This document shows, piece after piece, positions 1 through 5,971 of a DNA stretch of 6,614 nucleotides. The position numbers were made by a program, and so were the translations under genes. Each line of letters starts with the position of its first letter. Position 1 is the stretch's first letter. The notes beneath the pieces were generated by a model. The model saw only the letters and a program-made list of their open reading frames with translations, was not told the DNA's origin and made no database searches. This DNA comes from Caldifarciminota bacterium (GTDB lineage: Bacteria > Hydrothermota > Tepidihabitantia > Tepidihabitantales > CAIPLT01). The DNA is taken from positions 1-6,614 of the forward strand of contig JANXBB010000271.1 in assembly GCA_025061975.1 (NCBI GenBank), given 5' to 3'.

Positions 1-512
1 TTTTCATCACCGTGAATTGCACCGTCAAAATATACTGCCGGCTCAGCTTCATCGTTTGCTGGATTATCAGAAATTTTCAAAGCTAAAATCAAGCGATTTT
101 GATGGCTAAGTCCTAAAGTCTCAAGTTTGCAGATTGCTGGATTATTACTTGCAATAACAGTCATTGTGTCAATAAATTCAGTGTACGTTAGATACCGTGC
201 TTTCTGAACTTCAGTAAAGAAGTTTTCGTAATATGTTTGAGTTATATTTACCTGTAATACTTGATACAAAAATCCGCAATTTTTAAGTAAAGTTAAAACC
301 TCAGGGGTTGCCTCGCCAATACAAGTATTATTTTGTATGCGATTGACAATAAACCCAAGACTTTCTAATGTTTTAATAGCACTAAAATTATTAATTTTTA
401 CTTCAACTAAATCGCGTCGGGGCAGAAGTTTTACTTCTTGAGCTTCAAGGTTCGTACCGATAATTAAACTCACCAAAGCGAAAAAGGCTAATCCTTTAAT
501 GTGCCGCACCAT
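1..512 (-). CDS. Secreted M14-family zinc carboxypeptidase, N-terminal part (truncated by window edge)
   Basis: Partial gene; the window holds its first 170 codons. I translated it by hand from the ATG at 510-512, which is preceded in frame by a TAG two codons upstream, so no earlier start is possible. Residues 1 to about 24 look like a signal peptide: R3, H4 and K6, a hydrophobic core at 8-19, then a possible cut after LEA (22-24). Residues 35-90 resemble the beta/alpha propeptide-like region often seen before secreted M14 domains. The catalytic domain starts near YLTYTEFIDTM (107-117) and reaches YFDGAIHGDE (161-170), the HxxE zinc-binding motif with H167 and E170 as ligands. The third zinc ligand and the catalytic glutamate lie outside the window. 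It follows the TM2 gene by 15 nt with no recognisable Shine-Dalgarno sequence. It probably removes C-terminal residues from peptides outside the cytoplasm; substrate unknown. Confidence 0.82.
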   Translation of the reverse strand, partial: MVRHIKGLAFFALVSLIIGTNLEAQEVKLLPRRDLVEVKINNFSAIKTLESLGFIVNRIQNNTCIGEATPEVLTLLKNCGFLYQVLQVNITQTYYENFFTEVQKARYLTYTEFIDTMTVIASNNPAICKLETLGLSHQNRLILALKISDNPANDEAEPAVYFDGAIHGDE

Positions 513-527
513 AAACTAAAACTATTT

Positions 528-899
528 TTACTTTTTGATAAGTTTATGCCCTTCTTTATCTTTTAAGTTATCAGTAGCAATTAAGATTATATCAATAAGC
601 CACCAAACCCCAAGTCCTCCTAAAGTAAGAAGTTTAAGGATTCCAAGCCCGATATATCCTAAGTAAAACCGATCCACCCCTAAGTGGCCCAAAAAAATTG
701 AAAAAAGTAACGCTGCTAACCAGTCTTTACCCATAGCATTTATAAGTCGCACCCCACATTTTACACAAATCTCAGCATTAGGATTAACTTCGGCTCCGCA
801 ATTTTGGCAGTATTTATCTCCTTTTAATGGTTTAGCCCCGCACAAAAGACACACCTCAGCATGAGGAGCAACTTCTTTACCACAAAAACGACAAAACAT
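528..899 (-). CDS. Double zinc-ribbon TM2-domain membrane protein
   Basis: A complete 123-residue protein. Residues 1-52 carry four CxxCG knuckles with cysteines at 3/6, 17/20, 31/34 and 45/48, an exact 14-residue period that should fold as two zinc ribbons. Residues 60-108 form a TM2 domain: a first membrane helix (about 60-74), the signature DRFYLG (76-81) in the turn, and a second helix ending in WWLIDIILI (99-107). The charged tail is short. TM2 proteins are widespread small membrane proteins of poorly known function, and zinc-ribbon/TM2 fusions are known in bacteria and archaea. The first 54 residues are paralogous to those of the gene just upstream (29 identical, no gaps). The ATG start is fixed by a strong Shine-Dalgarno sequence in the 13-nt gap after that gene's stop, so the two are probably co-transcribed. 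Biochemical role not predictable from sequence. Confidence 0.9.
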   Translation of the reverse strand: MFCRFCGKEVAPHAEVCLLCGAKPLKGDKYCQNCGAEVNPNAEICVKCGVRLINAMGKDWLAALLFSIFLGHLGVDRFYLGYIGLGILKLLTLGGLGVWWLIDIILIATDNLKDKEGHKLIKK

Positions 900-902
900 A
901 AT

Positions 903-910
903 CCCTCCTT
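903..910 (-). promoter_or_regulatory. Strong Shine-Dalgarno for the TM2 gene
   Basis: On the coding strand this reads AAGGAGGG, ending 3 nt before the ATG at 897-899 (4 nt from the GGAGG core). It lies wholly within the 13-nt gap after the upstream gene's stop. It confirms the start and contrasts with the two neighbouring genes, which have no clear Shine-Dalgarno sequence. Confidence 0.85.
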
Positions 911-912
911 TT

Positions 913-1446
913 TTATTTTTTTATTACTAAACAACCGGTAATTATGTCATGCAATGCCTGTTTTCTTGGTGTAAAACCTGCTAAAATAAAACCCACACCT
1001 AAGGTAAGTGTTGAAAGTATTTTTGCAAAATAGCGTGCACTAGCACGTTCAAAAGTCACTGGATTGCCCTTAATATCAGTTACCACAATCTTTAATGCCA
1101 ATTTGCCAAGAGTTGCTTGTAATTTAGAGCTTTCCATTAAGGAAAAATATAACCAATTTACCATTAGCAAAATAAGCCCACTGGTAAACGGCGCTATTTT
1201 AAATATAATTATTCCGGGAATGAAAAGCACTAAAAAATCAAGCAGATACGCAACAAAACGTAAATTAAACCCGGCATAGCGTATGTTAAATAAACGTACA
1301 CCACAATTTACACAAATCATTGCTTGAGTCTCAACAGCACTTCCACAACTTGGGCAGTATTTATTCCCCACAAGTGGCATACAACCACACACCCCACACA
1401 TTGTCTCTTTTTCAGTTATTTCTTTACCACAGTTTCGACAATACAT
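913..1446 (-). CDS. Double zinc-ribbon RDD-domain membrane protein
   Basis: A complete 177-residue protein. The N-terminus has the same cysteine grid as its downstream neighbour (CxxCG at 3/6, 17/20, 31/34 and 45/48), plus an extra C22. Residues 56-177 form an RDD domain: the family R and D at R63 and D70 in the first membrane helix (about 62-84), a second helix (about 88-104), the QATLGKLALKIVVTD segment (110-124), the RASARYFAKI segment (134-143), a third hydrophobic stretch (144-158) and the ending KQALHDIITGCLVI (162-175). RDD proteins are membrane proteins, some implicated in ion or proton transport, but most are uncharacterised. The zinc ribbons probably face the cytoplasm. The ATG has no Shine-Dalgarno sequence but sits about 10 nt downstream of a -10-like element, suggesting a leaderless or very short-leader transcript. 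First gene of the putative second operon. Confidence 0.9.
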   Translation of the reverse strand: MYCRNCGKEITEKETMCGVCGCMPLVGNKYCPSCGSAVETQAMICVNCGVRLFNIRYAGFNLRFVAYLLDFLVLFIPGIIIFKIAPFTSGLILLMVNWLYFSLMESSKLQATLGKLALKIVVTDIKGNPVTFERASARYFAKILSTLTLGVGFILAGFTPRKQALHDIITGCLVIKK

Positions 1447-1498
1447 GACTTAGGTTATATTATGTCAGCCAAATAATTTTGTCAATGTTATCTAAGTC
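1447..1498. repeat. 7-bp perfect inverted repeat flanking the ffh/RDD gap
   Basis: The plus strand has gacttag at 1447-1453 and its exact reverse complement ctaagtc at 1492-1498, separated by 38 nt. One arm lies in the last codons of ffh and the other directly touches the ATG of the RDD gene. In a read-through transcript the arms could pair and hide the start codon. In a transcript from the promoter between them, the first arm would be absent. A 7-bp match in AT-rich DNA may be chance; the arms do not extend further and no T-run follows, so it is not an intrinsic terminator. Confidence 0.35.
1454..1485 (-). promoter_or_regulatory. Putative sigma-70-type promoter for the zinc-ribbon operon
   Basis: On the minus strand a perfect TTGACA (1480-1485) begins 2 nt after the ffh stop codon. 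Candidate -10 boxes are TAATAT (1457-1462, 17-nt spacer, 4 of 6 matches), CATAAT (1459-1464, 15-nt spacer, 5 of 6) and TATAAC (1454-1459, 20-nt spacer, 5 of 6). With the 17-nt spacing, transcription would start near 1449-1450, only a few bases before the ATG at 1446, which agrees with the missing Shine-Dalgarno sequence. The -10 choice is ambiguous and AT-rich gaps often give chance -10 matches, but a consensus -35 in the only real gap after ffh is suggestive. Confidence 0.5.
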
Positions 1499-2789
1499 TT
1501 TTTAATATTTTCAGGTTATTTTGTTTTAGATCGCTCATTAATCGCTTAAGACTTTGGTACTCTTTTAAAAGACGATTAACCTCTTCAACCGTAGTCCCAC
1601 TACCGTAGGCAATTCGCCGGCGTCGTGAACCGTCAATGATTTCGGGATTTTTCCTTTCTTCTTTAGTCATTGAAAGAATTATTGCTTCAGTGCGCTTAAA
1701 CTCTTCTTCGTCAATTGAACTTACACCTTTTAACCCTTTAGCAAACGGCACAAGCTCTATTAGCTTATTAATATTTCCCATTTTTCTTATTGCTTGGAGT
1801 TGTTCTAAAAAGTCATTAAGGTCAAATTTGCCTTTAAGGAATTTTTCTGCAATCTCTTGCTGTTTTTGGGGACTAACTGCTTGCATTACTTTTTCTTGAA
1901 TAGTTAAAATATCACCACGCCCAAGTATGCGCATTGCCATACGTTCGGGAATAAATTCCTCTAAGTCGTCAACCCCCTCACCAACCCCAATATAATATAC
2001 CGGCACTCCGGTAGCTTTTCTTATTGAAATTACCGCACCGCCTTTAGCATCACCATCTAACTTAGTCATGATTATTCCAGAAAGACCCAGCCGTTTATGA
2101 AATTCGCTTGCTTGATTAATCGCATCTTGTCCAATCATTCCGTCAACTACCAAAATAACATAATGCGGATTAATCTCATGTTTTATTTGGACTAACTCCT
2201 CCATTAACTCGTTATCAATGTGAATTCGCCCGGCAGTATCAATAATTATTAATTGATGACCAGCCCGGGATGCATAATTTAAAGCTTCTTGGCAAGTAAG
2301 CACTGCATTAGAAAGAACGTCAAAAAATCCTACAGAAATTTTTGTGGCAAGAATTTTTAGTTGTTCAGACGCTGCCGGGCGTTTAGTATCGCAAGCCACA
2401 AGAAGCGGATTTTTATTTTTAAACTTCTGAGCGATCTTTGCTGCTGTTGTTGTCTTGCCACTTCCCTGAAGACCTACAAGCGCAATAATCGTCGGTTGTG
2501 AAGTAAACTTTATTTTCTGGGGTGTCTTACCTAAAAGATTAACTAACTCTTGAAAAAGAGCTACATTAATAAAGTCTTTAGGATCAAGGCTATCTTTTAG
2601 CTTTTGGGTTGCTAATTTATCTTGAAACTCTTTTATAAACTCACCTACTACTTTATAGTTTACATCAGCTTCGAGTAGTGCCATTCTAATTTCGCGCAAT
2701 GCATCGTTAATCTCTTTATCACTAAGCTTTCCGTAACCTAAAATTTTCCGTTGAAGCTTTATAAATTTATCCGTTATAAAGTCAAACAT
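1488..2789 (-). CDS. ffh: Signal recognition particle GTPase Ffh (SRP54)
   Basis: A complete 433-residue protein of normal length. Ffh binds 4.5S RNA and signal sequences on ribosome-nascent chains and, with FtsY, delivers them to the Sec translocon. N domain 1-88 with the typical opening (MFDFITDKF, then GYGKLSDKEI). G domain 98-292 with P-loop GLQGSGKT (106-113), DTKRPAA (134-140), DTAGR (184-188), TKLD (242-245) and the closing GVGEGVDDLEEF (268-279). M domain about 293-433, with the RNA-binding SRRRRIAYGSG (388-398) and VNRLLKEY (404-411). The M domain has only four methionines (302, 337, 374, 418); its hydrophobic positions are mostly Leu and Ile, unlike the methionine-rich domain of mesophilic relatives. 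The start overlaps rpe by 16 nt, indicating translational coupling; upstream there is only a weak AAGAAA-like site. The usual follower rpsP-rimM-trmD is absent, and no 4.5S RNA gene is visible. Confidence 0.98.
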   Translation of the reverse strand: MFDFITDKFIKLQRKILGYGKLSDKEINDALREIRMALLEADVNYKVVGEFIKEFQDKLATQKLKDSLDPKDFINVALFQELVNLLGKTPQKIKFTSQPTIIALVGLQGSGKTTTAAKIAQKFKNKNPLLVACDTKRPAASEQLKILATKISVGFFDVLSNAVLTCQEALNYASRAGHQLIIIDTAGRIHIDNELMEELVQIKHEINPHYVILVVDGMIGQDAINQASEFHKRLGLSGIIMTKLDGDAKGGAVISIRKATGVPVYYIGVGEGVDDLEEFIPERMAMRILGRGDILTIQEKVMQAVSPQKQQEIAEKFLKGKFDLNDFLEQLQAIRKMGNINKLIELVPFAKGLKGVSSIDEEEFKRTEAIILSMTKEERKNPEIIDGSRRRRIAYGSGTTVEEVNRLLKEYQSLKRLMSDLKQNNLKILKRLR

Positions 2790-3421
2790 TTTAATTTCTT
2801 GACTGTCTGCTTATAATTTGTTGAGTGAAAAATTGCGGTTCCGGCAACTAAAATATCTGCACCGGCATCTTTAACCATGCAGGCATTTTCTGGCGATATT
2901 CCACCGTCAACTCCAATTAGCGTCTTAGAGTTTCTTTGGTTAATTAACTCTTTTAATCGTCTAATTCGATCTAAGCTTTGGGAAATAAACTTCTGGCCTC
3001 CAAAACCTGGTTGAACACTCATAATTAAAACCTCATCTAAGTATTTTAGATACTTATCTACAATATCGATTGGAGTTTTAGGATTAAGAGCCATGCCGGT
3101 AAACTTTCCTTGTTCTTTTATCATCCTAATACACTCATTATGCTTTTTGGTTGCTTCATAATGAAATATTACTCCGTCGGAGTCCTCAATAAAGCTATTA
3201 ATCATCTTTTCAGGATAAAAGACCATCAGGTGGGTATAAATCGGCACTTTAACAATGGGACGAATTGCTTTAAGAATTGGCACACCAAAACTGAGATTCG
3301 GGACAAAATGTCCATCCATAACATCTAAATGTATCGCATCAATTCCACATGCTTGAACTTTTTTTAGCTCTTCAGCTAATTTAAGAAAATTGCAATTAAG
3401 TATTGATGCTGCGATCTTCAT
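2774..3421 (-). CDS. rpe: Ribulose-phosphate 3-epimerase
   Basis: A complete 215-residue TIM-barrel enzyme that interconverts ribulose 5-phosphate and xylulose 5-phosphate in the cytoplasmic pentose phosphate pathway. Visible family features: S6 in the opening AASIL, metal/catalytic H31 and D33 in HLDVMDGHFVPN (31-42), H64 in HLMV (64-67), the flexible loop MSVQPGFGGQKF (134-145), D172 in GVDGGIS (170-176) and the phosphate-binding AGTAIF (193-198). Both catalytic aspartates (33, 172) and both histidine ligands are present, so it should be active. Small departures from consensus: A5 instead of Pro and N11 instead of Asp near the N-terminus, and Y62 two residues before H64 where Asp is common. 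The ATG overlaps the PASTA gene's stop as ATGA and the 3' end overlaps ffh by 16 nt, so it sits mid-operon. Confidence 0.97.
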   Translation of the reverse strand: MKIAASILNCNFLKLAEELKKVQACGIDAIHLDVMDGHFVPNLSFGVPILKAIRPIVKVPIYTHLMVFYPEKMINSFIEDSDGVIFHYEATKKHNECIRMIKEQGKFTGMALNPKTPIDIVDKYLKYLDEVLIMSVQPGFGGQKFISQSLDRIRRLKELINQRNSKTLIGVDGGISPENACMVKDAGADILVAGTAIFHSTNYKQTVKKLKCLTL

Positions 3422-4149
3422 CGGCGTTTTTTACTCACAGTAAGAGTTACTCTATCACCTTCTTTAACTTTCATGCCTTCTTCGGGATATTGAACTAAAA
3501 CCGTCCCTGATGTCTCATTACTGGGAAGTTCAATAACTTCTTCTAAGATTAATTTGTTGGCAACAACTAAATCTACTGCCTCTTCAAGTTTTAAACCTAT
3601 AAGACGGGGCATCAGAAATATTCCGTGTTCACCCCCAGAAACATAGATCGTTACTGGTTCGGTAATTTTGTATTCCCAATTAGGTTCCGGGATAACTTTG
3701 ATAATTTGACCTATTGGTATTTCAAAAGAGCGTAGCGATTCTACAGTGATATTCCGAAATCCGAGCTGGCCTAAAAGTTCTAAATATTTATCCAAGGCGA
3801 TATTTTCAGTTCGTGGAAGTCGAATTCGCGGCGGTCCTTTACTTATTAACAAATGAACACTCCGACCGAGTTTAACAAACTTATCGGGTAGGGGCTTTTG
3901 CTTAATGACATAACCGGCAGGTGTTGAAGCATCAACGGTTGAATCAAGCACACCTAAGGTAAGCCCAGACTTTTTTATTATTGTTTCAGCCTCCGGGAGC
4001 GATAAACCAATAACATTGGGCACTTTAACATCCTGGGCAGGTTTCGAAAGCATCGGCATAAAAAAAAGTCCGATTAATGCAAATCCGATAACAAAACCAA
4101 AAAGATACATCGCAATTAATATAAATGCTCGCTTCATAGAATTAATCAC
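3418..4149 (-). CDS. Membrane-anchored PASTA-domain protein lacking a kinase or penicillin-binding domain
   Basis: A 243-residue protein with one N-terminal membrane helix (about 8-33) followed by three PASTA-type repeats. Repeat 1 (41-105) is classical: VPNVIGLSLPEAE (43-55) and ending VHLLISKG. Repeat 2 (109-173) is divergent, starting RLPRTENIALDKY. Repeat 3 (178-240) contains MPRLIGLKLEEA (180-191) and QYPEEGMKVKEGDRV. PASTA domains bind muropeptides or peptidoglycan when fused to Ser/Thr kinases or penicillin-binding proteins; here only the extracytoplasmic sensor-like part and anchor exist. The proposed start is GTG (4147-4149), whose GTGA overlaps the fmt stop. An ATG four codons later (4135-4137) is possible; neither has a good Shine-Dalgarno sequence. 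Its place between fmt and rpe matches that of the PASTA kinase prkC in Firmicutes. Function is probably cell-wall sensing or scaffolding, by inference only. Confidence 0.88.
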   Translation of the reverse strand: MINSMKRAFILIAMYLFGFVIGFALIGLFFMPMLSKPAQDVKVPNVIGLSLPEAETIIKKSGLTLGVLDSTVDASTPAGYVIKQKPLPDKFVKLGRSVHLLISKGPPRIRLPRTENIALDKYLELLGQLGFRNITVESLRSFEIPIGQIIKVIPEPNWEYKITEPVTIYVSGGEHGIFLMPRLIGLKLEEAVDLVVANKLILEEVIELPSNETSGTVLVQYPEEGMKVKEGDRVTLTVSKKRR

Positions 4150-5102
4150 GCTCGGTATTCAAAATAATCCTCTGGTGTCAAACGCTGACCGTTAATAAAA
4201 TCTAAAGCTGATATCACTTTACCACCTTCAACCTGTAACGATAAAATTTCTAAATAACTATCTTGGGTACTGACAAAAAGGCGCTTGTTATGTGGGATAA
4301 TTCCACCATATTGGTTAGTATTTTTAGCAGGAAAACTCAAAAGATCTTCAGGCACTCGGGTTTTTAAAATTTTTACACGCCGACCCCGAAAATAAGTAAA
4401 GGCGCCAGGTTCGCGGGAAAGCCCGCGAATTAAATTGTGAATCTCAAACTTCGATCGTTCCCAAGATATTTGGCATTCTTCTTTTTTTATCTTAGGGGCA
4501 TAGCTCTTTTCACATTCATTTTGCGCCCGAGTAATTATAGGAAAGTTTTTATCTATAAGCTCTAAAGTCTCTAACGCTAACTCAGCACCGAGTTTTGCTA
4601 ATCGGTCTCGTAACTCATCATATGTTTCATCAAGTCCGATTTCAACTGCTTTTTGTAAAATAATATTTCCGCTGTCAATCCCCGCATTCATAAAAAATGT
4701 CGTTACTCCAGTAACTTTTTCCCCATTAATTAATACACGCTGGATTGGCGCAGGACCACGGTATTTAGGTAGCAATGACGGATGGACATTTATAAATCCT
4801 TTGGGAGGAAGACTTAAAATTGGTTCTTTTATTATATACCCATATGAAGCTAATACACAGACCTCGGGTTCTAAAGTTGCTAGAAACTTATAGACTTCTT
4901 CGGTATTCGGATTAGCCGGCGCAATAGTTTTTATACCTAACTGAGTTGCTTTTTCGTAAACCGCATTGGGCTTGATTTTAAGCCCACGGCCCGAGGGTTT
5001 TTCTTTACTTGTTACAACACAAACAATTTTATGCGTGCTAAAATAAATCTGCTCTAATATTGGCACAGAAAATTCCGCACTACCCCAAAAAACTATTCGC
5101 AT
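4146..5102 (-). CDS. fmt: Methionyl-tRNA formyltransferase
   Basis: A complete 318-residue enzyme that transfers a formyl group from 10-formyltetrahydrofolate to the amino group of initiator Met-tRNA. The N-terminal Rossmann-type domain begins MRIVFWGSAEFSVPIL (1-16). The catalytic triad residues N105, H107 and D143 lie in INVHPSLLPKYRGPAPIQ (104-121) and NAGIDSGNIILQ (139-150), matching the classical Asn-His-Asp set. YAPKIKKEECQISW (201-214) leads into the C-terminal tRNA-binding domain (to 318). Length is normal. The ATG overlaps the 3' end of def by 10 nt and no Shine-Dalgarno sequence is visible, so translation is probably coupled to def. The stop TGA overlaps the GTG start of the PASTA gene. 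Pairing with def is very common, since the two enzymes add and remove the same formyl group. Confidence 0.98.
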   Translation of the reverse strand: MRIVFWGSAEFSVPILEQIYFSTHKIVCVVTSKEKPSGRGLKIKPNAVYEKATQLGIKTIAPANPNTEEVYKFLATLEPEVCVLASYGYIIKEPILSLPPKGFINVHPSLLPKYRGPAPIQRVLINGEKVTGVTTFFMNAGIDSGNIILQKAVEIGLDETYDELRDRLAKLGAELALETLELIDKNFPIITRAQNECEKSYAPKIKKEECQISWERSKFEIHNLIRGLSREPGAFTYFRGRRVKILKTRVPEDLLSFPAKNTNQYGGIIPHNKRLFVSTQDSYLEILSLQVEGGKVISALDFINGQRLTPEDYFEYRA

Positions 5103-5620
5103 TGTTTTTGTGCAAGCTTAATGATTTCGTCTAGCTCTTTCTTTAGCATTTTCTTACGCAGGGGTGAAAGATAGTCAATAAAAAGTATTCCGTTAAGATG
5201 ATCAATCTCATGCTGAAAAACTCGAGCTAAAAGATCACTGCCCGACACAATAAGCTCTTGGCCATTTTCCGAAAGCCCTCTAACTGTTACTTTTTGAGCA
5301 CGAGCAACTACTTCAGTTATTCCAGGAAGTGAAAGACACGCTTCTTCGCTTTCGTAAGTGCCTTCTTTGTGCACAATTTCCGGATTTATTATTACCACCG
5401 GACCGGGACCTAAATTAAAATATTCCGAGTTATAACAAAAGATCCGCAAGGACGAACCAATTTGATTAGCTGCAAGCCCTAAACCGTTTTTTAAAATTAA
5501 GGTTCGCTTTAAGTCTTCAATTACTTTTCTTACATCGTGAGTGATCTCTTTGACTTCGGCTGTTTTGGTGCGTAATATTGAATTACCATAAAGGACTATT
5601 CTGCACTCCTTAGTGTTCAT
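5093..5620 (-). CDS. def: Peptide deformylase
   Basis: A complete 175-residue metallohydrolase that removes the formyl group from nascent polypeptides at the ribosome exit. All three family motifs are present: GLGLAANQ (46-53), EACLS (93-97) with metal ligand C95, and QHEIDH (136-141) with ligands H137 and H141 and catalytic E138. Motif 2 has Ala94 where most deformylases have Gly (EGCLS), and motif 1 has Asn52 where Pro is usual in GLAAPQ; both look tolerable. The C-terminal helix is rich in Lys and Glu. A 41-nt gap separates it from yajC, the largest gap in this block. Only a weak GGTAG (one mismatch to GGAGG) lies 4 nt before the ATG. It ends in TAG inside fmt. Confidence 0.97.
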   Translation of the reverse strand: MNTKECRIVLYGNSILRTKTAEVKEITHDVRKVIEDLKRTLILKNGLGLAANQIGSSLRIFCYNSEYFNLGPGPVVIINPEIVHKEGTYESEEACLSLPGITEVVARAQKVTVRGLSENGQELIVSGSDLLARVFQHEIDHLNGILFIDYLSPLRKKMLKKELDEIIKLAQKQCE

Positions 5621-5661
5621 ACAACTACCAGAATCTTCTTTGTGTGTCTATATAATCGTTA

Positions 5662-5958
5662 TTACAATTTATAAGCTACCGCAGTCTTTTCAACCTCAAT
5701 CTCAGTATTCTCGCTGATTTTGACAATAAAAGTTTTTTCTTTCACATTAGTAATTGTTCCGTAAATACCACTTGTAAGGACAACTCGTTCACCTTTCTTT
5801 AACTCATTAATCATTTGCAAGTGTTTCTTTTGACGTCGTTGCTGGGGAAGGATTAAAAGAAAATAAAAAACCACAATAATTAAAATTATTGGCAAAAGGC
5901 TTAAAATTGGATTTCCAGCACCAGTCTGCTGGCTTTGACCATAAAGAACTCCAATCAC
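5662..5958 (-). CDS. yajC: Preprotein translocase subunit YajC
   Basis: A complete 98-residue protein. YajC is a small inner-membrane protein that associates with SecDF and the SecYEG translocon. Features: a short polar N-terminus, one membrane helix (about 18-37, PILSLLPIILIIVVFYFLLI), the family hallmark LPQQRRQKKH right after it, then a small cytoplasmic beta domain with ELKKGERVVLTSGIYGTI (51-68) and a closing EVEKTAVAYKL. The start is GTG (5956-5958), supported by an AAAGGAGG Shine-Dalgarno 4 nt upstream and by the typical length. It lies 13 nt after nadD. The usual neighbours secD, secF and tgt are not in the window; here it sits with nascent-chain processing genes. Confidence 0.96.
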   Translation of the reverse strand: MIGVLYGQSQQTGAGNPILSLLPIILIIVVFYFLLILPQQRRQKKHLQMINELKKGERVVLTSGIYGTITNVKEKTFIVKISENTEIEVEKTAVAYKL

Positions 5959-5962
5959 AATG

Positions 5963-5970
5963 CCTCCTTT
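5963..5970 (-). promoter_or_regulatory. Shine-Dalgarno that decides the GTG start of yajC
   Basis: The coding strand reads AAAGGAGG, 4 nt before GTG at 5956-5958, entirely inside the 13-nt nadD/yajC gap. No ATG lies at a useful distance, so GTG is the initiator. Its layout (stop TAA, 13-nt gap, AGGAGG-type site, 4-nt spacer) is nearly the same as that before the TM2 gene. Confidence 0.85.
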
Positions 5971-5971
5971 A

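Noticed and set aside
901..922. T-rich run resembling a terminator tail
   Set aside because: It reads as A-rich on the transcribed strand, has no GC-rich hairpin before it, and is explained by the gene's lysine codons and Shine-Dalgarno sequence.
1064..1279. Plus-strand open frame of 71 codons
   Set aside because: Lies fully antisense to the RDD gene, has no recognisable family and is an expected shadow frame.
1463..1484. Direct repeat of TGACA spaced 17 nt apart within the promoter gap, as a possible operator
   Set aside because: Only 5 bp match and one copy is part of the -35 box; too short to support a binding site.
1447..1498. Intrinsic terminator after ffh
   Set aside because: The inverted repeat has a 38-nt loop, an AT-rich stem and no following U-run on the coding strand.
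1636..1899. Plus-strand open frame of 87 codons
   Set aside because: Antisense to the conserved ffh M domain; the composition follows from the real gene on the other strand.
3110..3328. Plus-strand open frame of 72 codons
   Set aside because: Antisense to rpe and without any domain-like features.
5621..5661. Possible internal promoter in the yajC/def gap (TATATA-like sequence)
   Set aside because: No acceptable -35 box lies 15-19 nt upstream; the AT-rich match is probably chance.
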